Shown piece by piece: positions 35,929 through 44,271 of a stretch of 64,000 bases of DNA (positions within the stretch are counted from its first letter, which is position 1; each line of letters opens with the position of its first letter). The notes below the pieces were generated by a model. That model searched no databases. It saw only the letters and a list, made by a program, of their open reading frames with translations, and was not told the DNA's origin. The translations under genes were made by a program, and so were the position numbers. The DNA is from Pelagimonas sp. (GTDB lineage Bacteria > Pseudomonadota > Alphaproteobacteria > Rhodobacterales > Rhodobacteraceae): the NCBI GenBank assembly GCA_025210455.1, contig JAOARQ010000045.1, positions 1 to 64,000 on the forward strand, in the 5' to 3' direction.

Positions 35929-36819
35929 ATGTTTCTTCTGCCAGGTCTTGCCGCTATTGGGGCCTCTTTTGGGTGGGCAACCGGGATTGTGCTGGCGCAG
36001 CGACCCGCCAGACTGCTGGGCGCCTTTGAGTTCACCCGCATCCAGTTGATCGCCTGTTCCGCAATACTCGCCGTGATTTGTGCGCTTGTGGGCTATTGGC
36101 CCTCGGTGGCCTGGGATCATTGGCCTGCCTTTGCGGCAAGCAGCTGTTTTGGCATCATTCTGGGCAATCTTGCGATGATCGAATGCCTACGCAGGGGTGG
36201 CCCCAGACGGACCGAACTACTGCTTTCCCTGAAAGCCCCGATTGTCGGTGTCATGGCGTTTGTCTGGTTAAATGAAATCCCGACTGCGACGGACATTCTA
36301 GGGGCTGTGATCACCTTGTCAGGGGTCACTCTGGCGGTATTCTTTGGCGACAATGAAGCCTCTGAAAGCGATGCAACATCAGGCAGTCTGGCGATGATCG
36401 TCGGGCTTGGGGTGTTGGCGACGGCCTTTCAGGGGTTTGGGTTTCTGGTGATGAAACCAGCGATGCAAGCCGGAACAGAGCCTCTGGCTGCCTCAGCCAT
36501 TCGCCTGTTAGGGGCTGCGTTTCTTATCTCGCTGGTGGCGCTTTGGCCTGCGAAAGCTTTCAAAAGCCAAAGCGCGCTAACCCCCCGTTTGCTGGGGCAA
36601 ACCATTTTGCCTGGATTTATCGGCTATGGGATCTCGTCATCTCTGCTGCTGTACGCCTTTGCGAACTTCGAAGCGGGAATCGCGGCGGTTCTTGGGTCGC
36701 TTTCGCCAATTCTTATCCTGCCGATTTTATGGCTGAAGGAAGGGCTGATACCCCGGCCTGCGGCGCTCATTGGCGCGGTGCTGGCGGTACTAGGAACCTC
36801 TGTAATTGTTTGGTTTTGA
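35929..36819 (+). CDS. EamA-family (DMT superfamily) transporter
   Basis: A 296-residue membrane protein with about ten hydrophobic segments arranged as two five-helix EamA repeats (first ~3-142, second ~150-296). Ending features are GSLSPILILPILWLKEGLIPRPAALIGAVLAVLGT. Family members export or import amino acids, nucleosides or other metabolites; the substrate here is unknown. The start ATG 35929 follows an AGGA site. It is divergent from, and probably controlled by, the HxlR regulator. Confidence 0.85.
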   Translation: MFLLPGLAAIGASFGWATGIVLAQRPARLLGAFEFTRIQLIACSAILAVICALVGYWPSVAWDHWPAFAASSCFGIILGNLAMIECLRRGGPRRTELLLSLKAPIVGVMAFVWLNEIPTATDILGAVITLSGVTLAVFFGDNEASESDATSGSLAMIVGLGVLATAFQGFGFLVMKPAMQAGTEPLAASAIRLLGAAFLISLVALWPAKAFKSQSALTPRLLGQTILPGFIGYGISSSLLLYAFANFEAGIAAVLGSLSPILILPILWLKEGLIPRPAALIGAVLAVLGTSVIVWF

Positions 36820-36864
36820 AACCTTGAAATATGACCATGCCAAAAGGACGGTCTCTCAACCACA

Positions 36865-36876
36865 GCAGATATCTGC
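36865..36876. promoter_or_regulatory. 12-bp palindrome ahead of the iron-importer operon
   Basis: GCAGATATCTGC is a perfect palindrome about 110 bp upstream of the binding-protein start. It does not match the Fur, RirA or Irr boxes I know. It may be an operator or chance. Confidence 0.25.
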
Positions 36877-36986
36877 CGCCCCAAAGCATTTTCCCGACTT
36901 GAATACTAGGTTAACAGATCGCTATACACAGGCACCAGCCAGTTGCGTTTCGCACCAGCCAATCATCTCAACACATGAGGGTTATG

Positions 36987-37898
36987 ATGAAACGCAATTT
37001 GCTTGCGGCGCTGGGGCTGGTCTCTGCTATGGCCGCATCCCCGCTGATCGCCAAAGAGATCACACATGAAGCTGGTACAACCGATGTGCCTGACGCTGTT
37101 GAACGCATTGTCGTGCTGGAGTTCAGCTATATTGACGCGCTGGCGTCTGTGGGTGTGTCGCCCGTCGGAATCGCTGATGACAACAAACGAGATCGGATCA
37201 TTCCGCAATACACTGATGTGATTGGGGATGAATGGGTCTCCGTTGGCACACGTAAGACCCCCAGCCTCGAAATCATCGCATCGCTGCAGCCGGATCTGAT
37301 TATTGCGGACAAAAACCGCCATTCAGCAGCCTATGACACCCTGTCAGAAATCGCCCCGACCATCGTGCTGGACAGCCTCGGCGGTGATTATCACGCTTCT
37401 GTTGCTCAGATGGCTGTGATCGGCGAAGCCATTGGCAAGGCTGACGAAATGAACGCCCGCATTGCGGCGCATAAGGCCACCATGGCCGATTATGCGGCCC
37501 AGATCAAACCTAAGGCCAAAGGCATGTCGGCGCAGTTTGGTGTGACCAACGCCAAAGGCCTGTGGCTGCACGCCCCTGTCAGCTATAACGGATCGCTGCT
37601 GGAAATGTTCGGCTTTGACAGCAATATGACCGCAGGCGAAGGCGGCGTTTACGAAAAGGTCTATGTACCCACAACGCTGGAACAGCTATCTGAGGTGAAC
37701 CCGGATCTGCTGCTGTTGGGGGCCTATGCCACACCCAGCCATGTCGACAGCTGGGAAGGCCAAGCCCTCTATGACGGTCTGAGTGCTGTCAAAAACGGCA
37801 ATGTCCACAATGTGACGGCCCATAACTGGTCTCGCCTGCGTGGTATGCTGGCGGCAGAAATGACTGCTGCGGATCTGCTGGAGATCGTCAACAAGTGA
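36987..37898 (+). CDS. Iron-siderophore/Fe(III)-type ABC transporter substrate-binding protein (FecB-like)
   Basis: A ~303-residue periplasmic binding protein with a Sec signal peptide (MKRNLLAALGLVSAMAASPLIA, cleavage near IA-KE). The Peripla_BP_2 features are VERIVVLEFSYIDALASVGVSPVGI, SLEIIASLQPDLIIAD and a C-terminal LEQLSEVNPDLLLLGAY. It leads a four-gene operon with two FecCD permeases and an ATPase. Three ATGs are in frame (36975, 36984, 36987); GAGGG at 36977-36981 best serves 36987. The family carries ferric citrate, hydroxamate or other Fe(III) chelates; vitamin B12 or heme is less likely. No TonB receptor gene is in the window. Confidence 0.88.
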   Translation: MKRNLLAALGLVSAMAASPLIAKEITHEAGTTDVPDAVERIVVLEFSYIDALASVGVSPVGIADDNKRDRIIPQYTDVIGDEWVSVGTRKTPSLEIIASLQPDLIIADKNRHSAAYDTLSEIAPTIVLDSLGGDYHASVAQMAVIGEAIGKADEMNARIAAHKATMADYAAQIKPKAKGMSAQFGVTNAKGLWLHAPVSYNGSLLEMFGFDSNMTAGEGGVYEKVYVPTTLEQLSEVNPDLLLLGAYATPSHVDSWEGQALYDGLSAVKNGNVHNVTAHNWSRLRGMLAAEMTAADLLEIVNK

Positions 37899-38902
37899 CG
37901 CAGGCAACGGCCATTTCAGGTCAAGGCCGGGTGCCGCTCTGGCTGTCGTTTGCACTGTTAAGTGCGGCGATCGCGGGCGGCGCCCTGTTTTCTCTGGCGA
38001 CAGGTGGGCGGTCGGATGTGGGGCTGCGCGATATCTGGCAGGCCGAAGGGATCGCCCAGACGGTGCTGTTTGATATCCGACTGCCGCGCACTCTGGCGGC
38101 CGGGCTGCTGGGGGTGAATCTGGGGCTGGCCGGGCTGGTTCTGCAGGCCATCACCCGCAATCCGCTGGCCTCGCCCGCGATCCTGGGCATCAATCAAGGC
38201 GCGGCCTTTGGCCTTGCGGTCGGGGTGGTTCTGCCCGGGCTGACCACCCTGCCCCCGGATCTGATGGCCCTGGCCGGCGCCTTTCTGGCAGGGGTTGCGA
38301 CCTTTGCCATTTCCGGCGGGTTCAAAGGCCGGATGGATCCGATGCGGCTGGTGCTGGGGGGCGTAGCTGTTGGCGCGTTTTCCTATGCCATGGTGCGCTT
38401 TACCTATACGCTGGACGATGATCTGGCCCGGACAGTGGTACGCTGGACGGTGGGGGATATCACCGACATTCGCTGGCCCGAAACCCGGCGGCTGGGGCTT
38501 TGGGCGCTGCCCGGTCTGATGGCCGCCCTGTTCATGGCGCAGCGGTTTAACCTGATGGCGCTTGGGCAGGCTTCAGCCCGTGGGCTGGGGGCCGATCCGC
38601 GTGTGACGCTGTTGTTTGGCACTGTGGTGGCCTCAGCCTTGGCAGGGGCAAGCGTCTCTGTCGCGGGGCCAATTGCCTTTACCGGGCTAGTGGTGCCACA
38701 TCTGGCCAAGCTGCTGTTTGGCGGCGATCACCGCATTCTGGTGCCCGTCACTGCCCTGTTGGGTGCGGCGTTGATGCTGCTGGCTGACGGGCTGTCAAAA
38801 ACCCTGACCGCCCCCATCGAAGCGCCCATCGGCGTGGTTGCGGCCCTGATCGGCGCGCCTTGGTTTTTATGGCAAACGCTTTTTGCACGGGATCTGTCAT
38901 GA
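37895..38902 (+). CDS. FecCD-family iron ABC transporter permease 1
   Basis: A 335-residue inner-membrane permease with about nine or ten hydrophobic segments. Family motifs include RLPRTLAAGLLGVNLGLAGLVLQAITRNPLASPAILGINQGAAFG, VRWTVGDI, ARGLGADPRVTLLFG and GPIAFTGLVVPHLAKLL. The GTG start overlaps the stop of the binding-protein gene (GTGA), so the two are translationally coupled. It should form a heterodimer with the next permease. Confidence 0.9.
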   Translation: MTQATAISGQGRVPLWLSFALLSAAIAGGALFSLATGGRSDVGLRDIWQAEGIAQTVLFDIRLPRTLAAGLLGVNLGLAGLVLQAITRNPLASPAILGINQGAAFGLAVGVVLPGLTTLPPDLMALAGAFLAGVATFAISGGFKGRMDPMRLVLGGVAVGAFSYAMVRFTYTLDDDLARTVVRWTVGDITDIRWPETRRLGLWALPGLMAALFMAQRFNLMALGQASARGLGADPRVTLLFGTVVASALAGASVSVAGPIAFTGLVVPHLAKLLFGGDHRILVPVTALLGAALMLLADGLSKTLTAPIEAPIGVVAALIGAPWFLWQTLFARDLS

Positions 38903-39906
38903 CACCTGCAACGCCCAACCGTCTACTTTGGACAATATGCGGGCTGACCAGCCTTGCGCTGCTTGTCTTTGTCTGGAGCCTGTCTGCCGGCGCTGTCGCT
39001 GTTCCAGTCCGCGTTATCGTGAATACGCTGTTTGATCTTGATGGTGCGCAGCAGGGGTTTATCATCAATCGCTCACGCCTGCCGCGCAGCCTGCTGGCCT
39101 TGGCAACGGGCGGGGCGCTGGCCCTGTCCGGGGTGATCATTCAGGCGCTGCTGCGCAACCCGCTGGCCAGCCCCAAGATCATTGGCATCAACTCTGGGGC
39201 GGCGCTTGCCGTGCTGCTTTCGGCAGCTATCGCCCCCGGTCTGACGTTAAACTGGCTGCCTCTTGTGGCCGCCAGTGGTGGCATTCTAGCCGCCGCGATC
39301 GTCTATGCCATGGCGGTTCTGCGTCCCTTTTCACCGGGGCGTCTGGCGCTGGTAGGCATCGCCATCGGAATGACCTGCGATGCGGGGGTGGATTTCATTC
39401 TGGCCACATCGGATATGTATGATGTCTCTGCCCCACTAGTCTGGCTGACCGGATCGCTTTGGGGGCGGGGCTGGCAGCATGTGCAGGCAGTCTGGCCTTT
39501 CCTTGCGTTGCTGGCAACGCTGTGCCTTTTGTTGTCCTATCGGCTGGATCTGATCCGGCTCGGCGCGGTGCAAGCCACAGGGCTGGGGGTTCATGTGTCC
39601 CGCGAAAGGCTGGTACTTTTGACACTGGCCACGCTGTTGGCGTCGATCTCAGTCAGTGTTGTCGGGGTTCTGGGGTTTGTCGGGCTGATGGCACCCCATA
39701 TCGCGCGGCAGATGGTGGGCGGCACACACAGGGGTCTGTTGCCTGTGGCCATGCTGGTCGGCGCGATCCTTGTCATGTTCGCGGACGCGGCGGGCCGGGC
39801 CTTTTTTGCACCGCTCGAAGTTTCGGCCGGAATCCTGACCGCGCTGTGCGGCGCACCCTTCTTTGTCTTTCTGCTTCTCACCAGCAAAACCGAGGTTCGG
39901 GAATGA
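38899..39906 (+). CDS. FecCD-family iron ABC transporter permease 2
   Basis: A second FecCD permease of 335 residues, paralogous to the first: RLPRSLLALATGGALALSGVIIQALLRNPLASPKIIGINSGAA, WLTGSLWGRGW, TGLGVHVSRERL and GFVGLMAPHIARQMVGG. ATG 38899 overlaps the previous stop as ATGA. A longer frame from 38860 would add 13 residues that lie inside the end of the first permease gene, so I reject it. Its own stop overlaps the ATPase start in the same way. Confidence 0.9.
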   Translation: MTPATPNRLLWTICGLTSLALLVFVWSLSAGAVAVPVRVIVNTLFDLDGAQQGFIINRSRLPRSLLALATGGALALSGVIIQALLRNPLASPKIIGINSGAALAVLLSAAIAPGLTLNWLPLVAASGGILAAAIVYAMAVLRPFSPGRLALVGIAIGMTCDAGVDFILATSDMYDVSAPLVWLTGSLWGRGWQHVQAVWPFLALLATLCLLLSYRLDLIRLGAVQATGLGVHVSRERLVLLTLATLLASISVSVVGVLGFVGLMAPHIARQMVGGTHRGLLPVAMLVGAILVMFADAAGRAFFAPLEVSAGILTALCGAPFFVFLLLTSKTEVRE

Positions 39907-40670
39907 GCATTCTTCTGACAGATATCCGATCCGGCTATGATGGCTTTCGCCTGCAAGGCGTTTCACATGAGATCGCCACGGGCAGCCTGACCGCGCTGAT
40001 TGGTCCGAACGGCTGTGGCAAATCCACATTGCTGAAAACCATCTCACGTGAATTGAAACCCGGTGGCGGGACGGTTCAGATCGCCGGGAAAGATATCGAA
40101 ACGCAGCGCACCAAGGCCATCGCAAAGCAGGTGGCGGTGCTGCCGCAGCACCCGGTGGTGCCGCCCGGCATCACGGTTGAACAACTGGTCGGCTATGGCC
40201 GCGCACCCTATCAGAACCTTTTGGGCATCAAATCCCCCGAAGATCAGGACCACATCGAAGCGGCCCTTGAAACCGTCAAACTGACCGAATCCCGTGGTAA
40301 ACTGGTCAGTGCTTTGTCTGGTGGCCAGCGCCAACGCGCCTTTGTGGCGCTTTCAATTGCGCAGGACACGCCCTATGTGCTGTTCGACGAGCCCACAAGC
40401 TTTCTGGATATTCGATACCAATATGATGTGCTGGATCTGATGGCGCAGTTGCATGCGCAGGGGAAAACCGTGGTTACTGTATTGCACGACATCCCACAGG
40501 CGGCACGCTATGCGACGGATCTGGTGGTGATGAAAGACGGGCAGCTATTTGCCAGCGGCACACCACAGGATATTGTCACCGAGGATCTGCTGCATCAGGT
40601 GTATGATGTCACCGCCAAGGTTTTTCCCGATCCTGTGTCAGGAACCCCTGCTGTTGCCGCAATCCGCTAG
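39903..40670 (+). CDS. Iron ABC transporter ATP-binding protein (FecE/FhuC-like)
   Basis: A 255-residue ATPase. Walker A is GPNGCGKST (~34-42), the Q-loop region is VAVLPQHPVVPPGITV, the signature is LSGGQRQRAFVALSIAQ, Walker B is YVLFDEPTSFLD and the H-loop is TVLHDI. ATG 39903 overlaps the permease stop (ATGA), completing an operon in which every junction overlaps. A longer frame beginning at 39459 runs through the permease gene and is not the real start. It energises uptake of a ferric chelate through the two FecCD permeases. Confidence 0.92.
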   Translation: MSILLTDIRSGYDGFRLQGVSHEIATGSLTALIGPNGCGKSTLLKTISRELKPGGGTVQIAGKDIETQRTKAIAKQVAVLPQHPVVPPGITVEQLVGYGRAPYQNLLGIKSPEDQDHIEAALETVKLTESRGKLVSALSGGQRQRAFVALSIAQDTPYVLFDEPTSFLDIRYQYDVLDLMAQLHAQGKTVVTVLHDIPQAARYATDLVVMKDGQLFASGTPQDIVTEDLLHQVYDVTAKVFPDPVSGTPAVAAIR

Positions 40671-40757
40671 GGTCAAACCCCGCAAATCCTGTTGACTTTG
40701 CAGGTCAATCCTCCAAGCATCCCGCCAATCACATAGGACAGCGCGGGGCCTGACCCA

Positions 40758-41603
40758 ATGAAAACAAAACTGCTTTTGATCGTTCTTGACGGGGTACCCT
40801 GGCGAGGTTGGCCGCTGTTTGGCAACCTTGAAGGCTGGGTTGAATCCGGTGAGGCACGCAAATGGCGTATGCGGGCGGTTCTGCCGTCGACTTCGGCCAG
40901 TTGCTATGCATCGATCCACACAGGGGTGGCCCCAGCAGTGCATGGGGTCACGGGCAACGACAATGTGTTTCGCGTGAATATGCCCGATGTCTTTTCTCAA
41001 GTGCGCAAAGCAGGGGGGGTAACCGGCGCGGTCACGCATTCTTACTGGTCAGAGTTCTTCAATCGCGCCCCTTTCGATCCGGTGCGCGATCTGGAATACG
41101 ACGAACCCGAAAACGCGACCATCAACCATGGCCGGTTTCACACCATGACCGGATATAATCTGATCAATCAGGCCACCCCAGCCGATGCTGATCTGTTTGC
41201 CACCCTGACCATGCTGACCCAACGGTTCTCCCTTGATTACGGGATCTTGCACACCTGTACACTGGACAGCATGGGCCACCGTTTTGGCCATGAATGTCAG
41301 CAAATGGATCAGGCGATTTTCCATCTTGATGAAAAGCTTGCGCAGTACATTCACCGATGGCGCGCCGACGGATATGAGGTGATCGTGACCGCGGATCATG
41401 GCCAGAACGAACGCGGCCACCATGGGGGCAATTCGGAAATAGAACGCGATTTTGCGCTGTATTACTTTGGGGCAGCCAAAGGCGTGGATCAGACGCAGAT
41501 TTTGGATCAGCGCCAGTTGGCCCCCACCATTCTGACCCTTCTGGGGGCAGAGATCCCGGACACCATGCAAGCCGAGACCTTTCTTGGCCACGACACAGAA
41601 TAG
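40758..41603 (+). CDS. Alkaline-phosphatase-superfamily (nucleotide pyrophosphatase/phosphodiesterase-type) hydrolase
   Basis: A 281-residue metal-dependent hydrolase. The metal-binding pattern of the superfamily is visible: D11 in LIVLDGVPWRG, the nucleophile region LPSTSASCYASIHTG (~42-56), HTCTLDSMGHRFGH, VIVTADHGQNERGHHGG. It has no signal peptide, so it is probably cytoplasmic. It starts 87 bp after the iron-transport ATPase and 9 bp before a Sel1-type gene, so it may be the tail of that operon. Phosphonoacetate hydrolases belong to the same superfamily, but nothing here proves that substrate. Confidence 0.8.
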   Translation: MKTKLLLIVLDGVPWRGWPLFGNLEGWVESGEARKWRMRAVLPSTSASCYASIHTGVAPAVHGVTGNDNVFRVNMPDVFSQVRKAGGVTGAVTHSYWSEFFNRAPFDPVRDLEYDEPENATINHGRFHTMTGYNLINQATPADADLFATLTMLTQRFSLDYGILHTCTLDSMGHRFGHECQQMDQAIFHLDEKLAQYIHRWRADGYEVIVTADHGQNERGHHGGNSEIERDFALYYFGAAKGVDQTQILDQRQLAPTILTLLGAEIPDTMQAETFLGHDTE

Positions 41604-41612
41604 AGGCACGCC

Positions 41613-42083
41613 ATGAAACAGATGCTGCTGATCCTGAGCCTGCTTGCCACCCCCTTGTTTGCCGAAATCGAAGAAGCCCGCGATCTGATGGAAGCAGGGG
41701 AATTTGCCCGCGCCAAAGAGCTGCTTTGGCCCGCCGCACGATCGGGCAATGCTGACGCCGAAGAGCTGATCGGCGTGATGTATGCCATGGGGCTGGGGGT
41801 GGAACGGGATGATCAGCGCGCCTTTGAATGGTATCTGCGGTCCTCACTGAAAGGGCATCCGGGCGCACAATCGGGCATCGGCTGGTATTATGAAATCGGC
41901 CGCGGCATGCCCGCCCCGGATCTGGTGCGCGCCTATATGTGGTATACCCTTAGTGCCATTGGCGGAGACCCTGACGCCGCCATCAGCCTGGAAGAAGTGG
42001 TCAAGAAAATGACCCCTGAACAGATCGAAAAGGCGCATATCCTTGTGGCGGATTACAAGGTCTGGATGTACCCGTTCAAATAG
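41613..42083 (+). CDS. Secreted Sel1-like repeat (SLR/TPR-type) protein
   Basis: A 156-residue protein with a signal peptide (MKQMLLILSLLATPLFA, cleavage before EIEEA). About three Sel1-like repeats of ~36 residues follow: NADAEELIGVMYAMGLGVERDDQRAFEWYLRSSLKGHPGAQSGIGWYYEIGRGM and the next copy. Sel1 repeats are helical hairpins that bind other proteins, here presumably in the periplasm. It begins 9 bp after the hydrolase gene and is convergent with the VOC gene (11 bp between stops). Confidence 0.82.
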   Translation: MKQMLLILSLLATPLFAEIEEARDLMEAGEFARAKELLWPAARSGNADAEELIGVMYAMGLGVERDDQRAFEWYLRSSLKGHPGAQSGIGWYYEIGRGMPAPDLVRAYMWYTLSAIGGDPDAAISLEEVVKKMTPEQIEKAHILVADYKVWMYPFK

Positions 42084-42094
42084 CTCTTTCAGGG

Positions 42095-42481
42095 TCAGAC
42101 TTCATACAGCTCAAGTGGCAGCCCATCGGGATCAGCAAAAAAGGTAAAGCGCGCGCCGGTATATTCATCGCTGCGGATCGGTTCCACGGAAACCCCTGCC
42201 GCCTCAAGATGCACCACGCTTTCGCGCAGATCCGACACAGCAAAGGCCAGATGCCGCAGGCCTTTGGCCTCTGGGCGCGTGGGGCGGTCGGGGGGATTTT
42301 CAAAGGAAAACAGCTCAATCTGCCCGCCACCGGGCACCGCCAGATCCAGTTTCCAGGATTTGCGATCCGCGCGGTGGTTTTCAGCAATCACCTGCAGCCC
42401 AAGCAGATCGCAGTAAAACGTCTTTGACCGCTGATAATCCCCGCAGATGATCGCCAGATGATGCAGGCCGTTTATCTTCAT
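42095..42481 (-). CDS. VOC-family protein, glyoxalase I-like (GloA2/SMU508-like)
   Basis: A 128-residue single-domain vicinal-oxygen-chelate protein with two half-repeats: MKINGLHHLAIICGDYQRSKTFYCDLLGLQV and LRHLAFAVSDLRESVVHLEAAGV. Candidate metal ligands are the histidine in HHLAI, the glutamate in IELFSFE, the histidine in LRHLAF and the glutamate in LELYEV. It resembles small lactoylglutathione-lyase-like proteins. The frame extends upstream to 42736, but the extra 85 residues lie inside the MttB-like gene and look unnatural; ATG 42481 is the family start. It follows the MttB-like gene by 10 bp and is probably co-transcribed with it. Confidence 0.85.
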   Translation of the reverse strand: MKINGLHHLAIICGDYQRSKTFYCDLLGLQVIAENHRADRKSWKLDLAVPGGGQIELFSFENPPDRPTRPEAKGLRHLAFAVSDLRESVVHLEAAGVSVEPIRSDEYTGARFTFFADPDGLPLELYEV

Positions 42482-42491
42482 GATGATCTTC

Positions 42492-44045
42492 TCAGCTTTC
42501 CGGGGCTGCGCCGCCCTCTTGCGTGCGTCTGGCGATGAAATCCTGCAAAGCCCCGGCCCGATCTTCGTCCACCTGCGGCGGTTTCGGATTGGCCAGCACA
42601 TCTTTCCAGACCTGTGTCGCCCGTTGGTTGGCATCCTGTTCGCCGCGCTCACGCCATGTGCCGAAATTGGCATAGTCATGGACAACTGGCTCGTAGAACT
42701 CGGTATTATAGCGCTGCATGGTTTGTGGCGTGGCAAAGAAATGGCCCTGCGGATCTACCTGCGTCATGGCACTATCAAAGCCGATCTCGTCGGAGCCAGC
42801 CTGTGCGCCCGCGCAAAGTTCGGCCACCATTTGCAACACTTCGACATCGCAGATGAATTTCTCATATGAGACCGACAGCCCCCCTTCCAACCAGCCAGCC
42901 GCGTGAATCACCACAGAGGCCCCGGCCATCAGACAGCCCCAAAGGCCAAACTGGTTTTCATTTGCCGCCTGCACATCGTTGATATTCGACGCAGAACCAG
43001 CGGCAGATCGCCACGGCAAACCCACCAATCGCGCCAGTTGCCCCGCCGCCAGCGAAGCCTGAAAATGCGCTGGAGTGCCAAATGCGGGCGCACCGGATTT
43101 CATATCCACGTTTGAGGTAAACGTGCCGTAACAGACAGGCGCGCCGGGCTTGACCAGCTGGGTCAGAGTCAGCGCCGCCAGCACCTCGGCGTGGCTTAGC
43201 GTGATCGCCCCTGCCACGGTGATTGGCGCCATAGCCCCCATCAGCGTAAACGGGGTCACGATAGACACCTGACCATAGCGGGCAAAATCAATCAGCCCCT
43301 GCGCCATCGGGCGATCCAAGGTGCGCGGACTATTGGTGTTGATGATCGTATAACCGTGTGGCGCGGTGCAGAATTCTTCATCTGACACACCGCGAAAATC
43401 ACGCAGCATTTCAAAGCAATCCATCACCTGCGGCGTGCCTCGGGCAAAGAGAAACGGAAACTTATCCGTATGCATCAGCTGCGCCTGCATGGTGAAATAA
43501 TGACGCAGGTGCGTAGGCACGTCCTGTGGTTCTACCTGCGGTGAAATCATATGGATCACATCAAAATACTGGGTGAGTTTCAGGAAATCTTTGTAGTCTG
43601 ATGCAGATCCGGGACGGCGTCCGCGCAAAAGATCGGTGGCATTTGGGGCCCCTGCCCCCGCCTGAAACACCAGAGTTCCCAGTTCAAGCGTCAGATCACG
43701 ATTGCGTGCGCCTGCTCGGCAGGCAATGGATTTTGGCGCTGTTGCAAGCGCCGCCTGAACAATATCACGCCCAAGAAACACCATCTCACTGTCTTCATCG
43801 ACGCGGGCCCCGGCGGCGGCAAAGATACGACGGGCTTCGGTCAAAAGCACTTTCATGCCCAGCTCTTCCAACATGCGCAACGCCGTCTCGTGCATCTCAG
43901 CGATCTGATGGTCAGGAAAGACTTGCATCGGCGGAAACGGGTTTTTCAACTGGCGATAATTCACCTTCCGTTGAGACACCGGTGCGGTTTCTTTGTTCCG
44001 CCCGCGCCTGCGACGTTTGCCTGTCTCTTCGCTATTGGTTTCCAT
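42492..44045 (-). CDS. MttB-family methyltransferase without pyrrolysine (glycine-betaine/quaternary-amine type)
   Basis: A 517-residue protein of the trimethylamine methyltransferase (MttB) superfamily. Recognisable parts are LEELGMKVLLTEARRIFAAAGARVDE, FQAGAGAPNATDLLRGRRPG, PFTLMGAMAPITVAGAITLSHAEVLAALTL and GSASNINDVQAANENQFGLWGCLMAGASVVIHAAGWLEGGL. There is no in-frame TAG, so it is the non-pyrrolysine branch, whose members include glycine-betaine:corrinoid methyltransferases and many uncharacterised proteins. A basic N-terminal stretch KRRRRGRNK precedes the domain. No corrinoid protein is adjacent. A betaine or methylated-amine role would fit the TmpA-like pair 8 kb away, but this is inference. 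Confidence 0.8.
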   Translation of the reverse strand: METNSEETGKRRRRGRNKETAPVSQRKVNYRQLKNPFPPMQVFPDHQIAEMHETALRMLEELGMKVLLTEARRIFAAAGARVDEDSEMVFLGRDIVQAALATAPKSIACRAGARNRDLTLELGTLVFQAGAGAPNATDLLRGRRPGSASDYKDFLKLTQYFDVIHMISPQVEPQDVPTHLRHYFTMQAQLMHTDKFPFLFARGTPQVMDCFEMLRDFRGVSDEEFCTAPHGYTIINTNSPRTLDRPMAQGLIDFARYGQVSIVTPFTLMGAMAPITVAGAITLSHAEVLAALTLTQLVKPGAPVCYGTFTSNVDMKSGAPAFGTPAHFQASLAAGQLARLVGLPWRSAAGSASNINDVQAANENQFGLWGCLMAGASVVIHAAGWLEGGLSVSYEKFICDVEVLQMVAELCAGAQAGSDEIGFDSAMTQVDPQGHFFATPQTMQRYNTEFYEPVVHDYANFGTWRERGEQDANQRATQVWKDVLANPKPPQVDEDRAGALQDFIARRTQEGGAAPES

Positions 44046-44201
44046 AGGGTTGCCTTGTGCGCTTGGGTCATTCGCAGAAGGTTAGCAGTAAGATCTTGCA
44101 TCAATCAAACCTCATGTGATGCGCCCTCAAGTTTATCCATTTTTGCAGATTTCAGACCCGGTTCGCCAAACCCACAAATTCAAGATACCTTATTCTTTCA
44201 A

Positions 44202-44220
44202 TCAACTTTTTTTGTTGACA
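44202..44220 (+). promoter_or_regulatory. Possible promoter/operator element before the DUF4856 gene
   Basis: An AT-rich inverted repeat TCAAC/GTTGA (44202-44206, 44214-44218) spans a T7 loop. Its right arm contains a consensus -35 TTGACA (44215-44220), 52 bp before the start codon. I cannot find a good -10 at the usual distance, so the call is weak. Confidence 0.3.
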
Positions 44221-44271
44221 AAAACTATCTGGTAAGAGAGTTCTGCTGCCAAAGTACGCGGAGAGAAACCC

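Noticed and set aside
39459-39902. Upstream extension of the iron-transport ATPase frame
   Set aside because: It overlaps the second permease in another frame; the ATGA junction at 39903 marks the true start.
42482-42736. N-terminal extension of the VOC protein at 42095-42481
   Set aside because: It is out of frame within the MttB-like gene and its composition is not protein-like.
42492-44045. Possible pyrrolysine-containing MttB gene
   Set aside because: The frame is complete without an internal TAG, so it belongs to the non-pyrrolysine branch.
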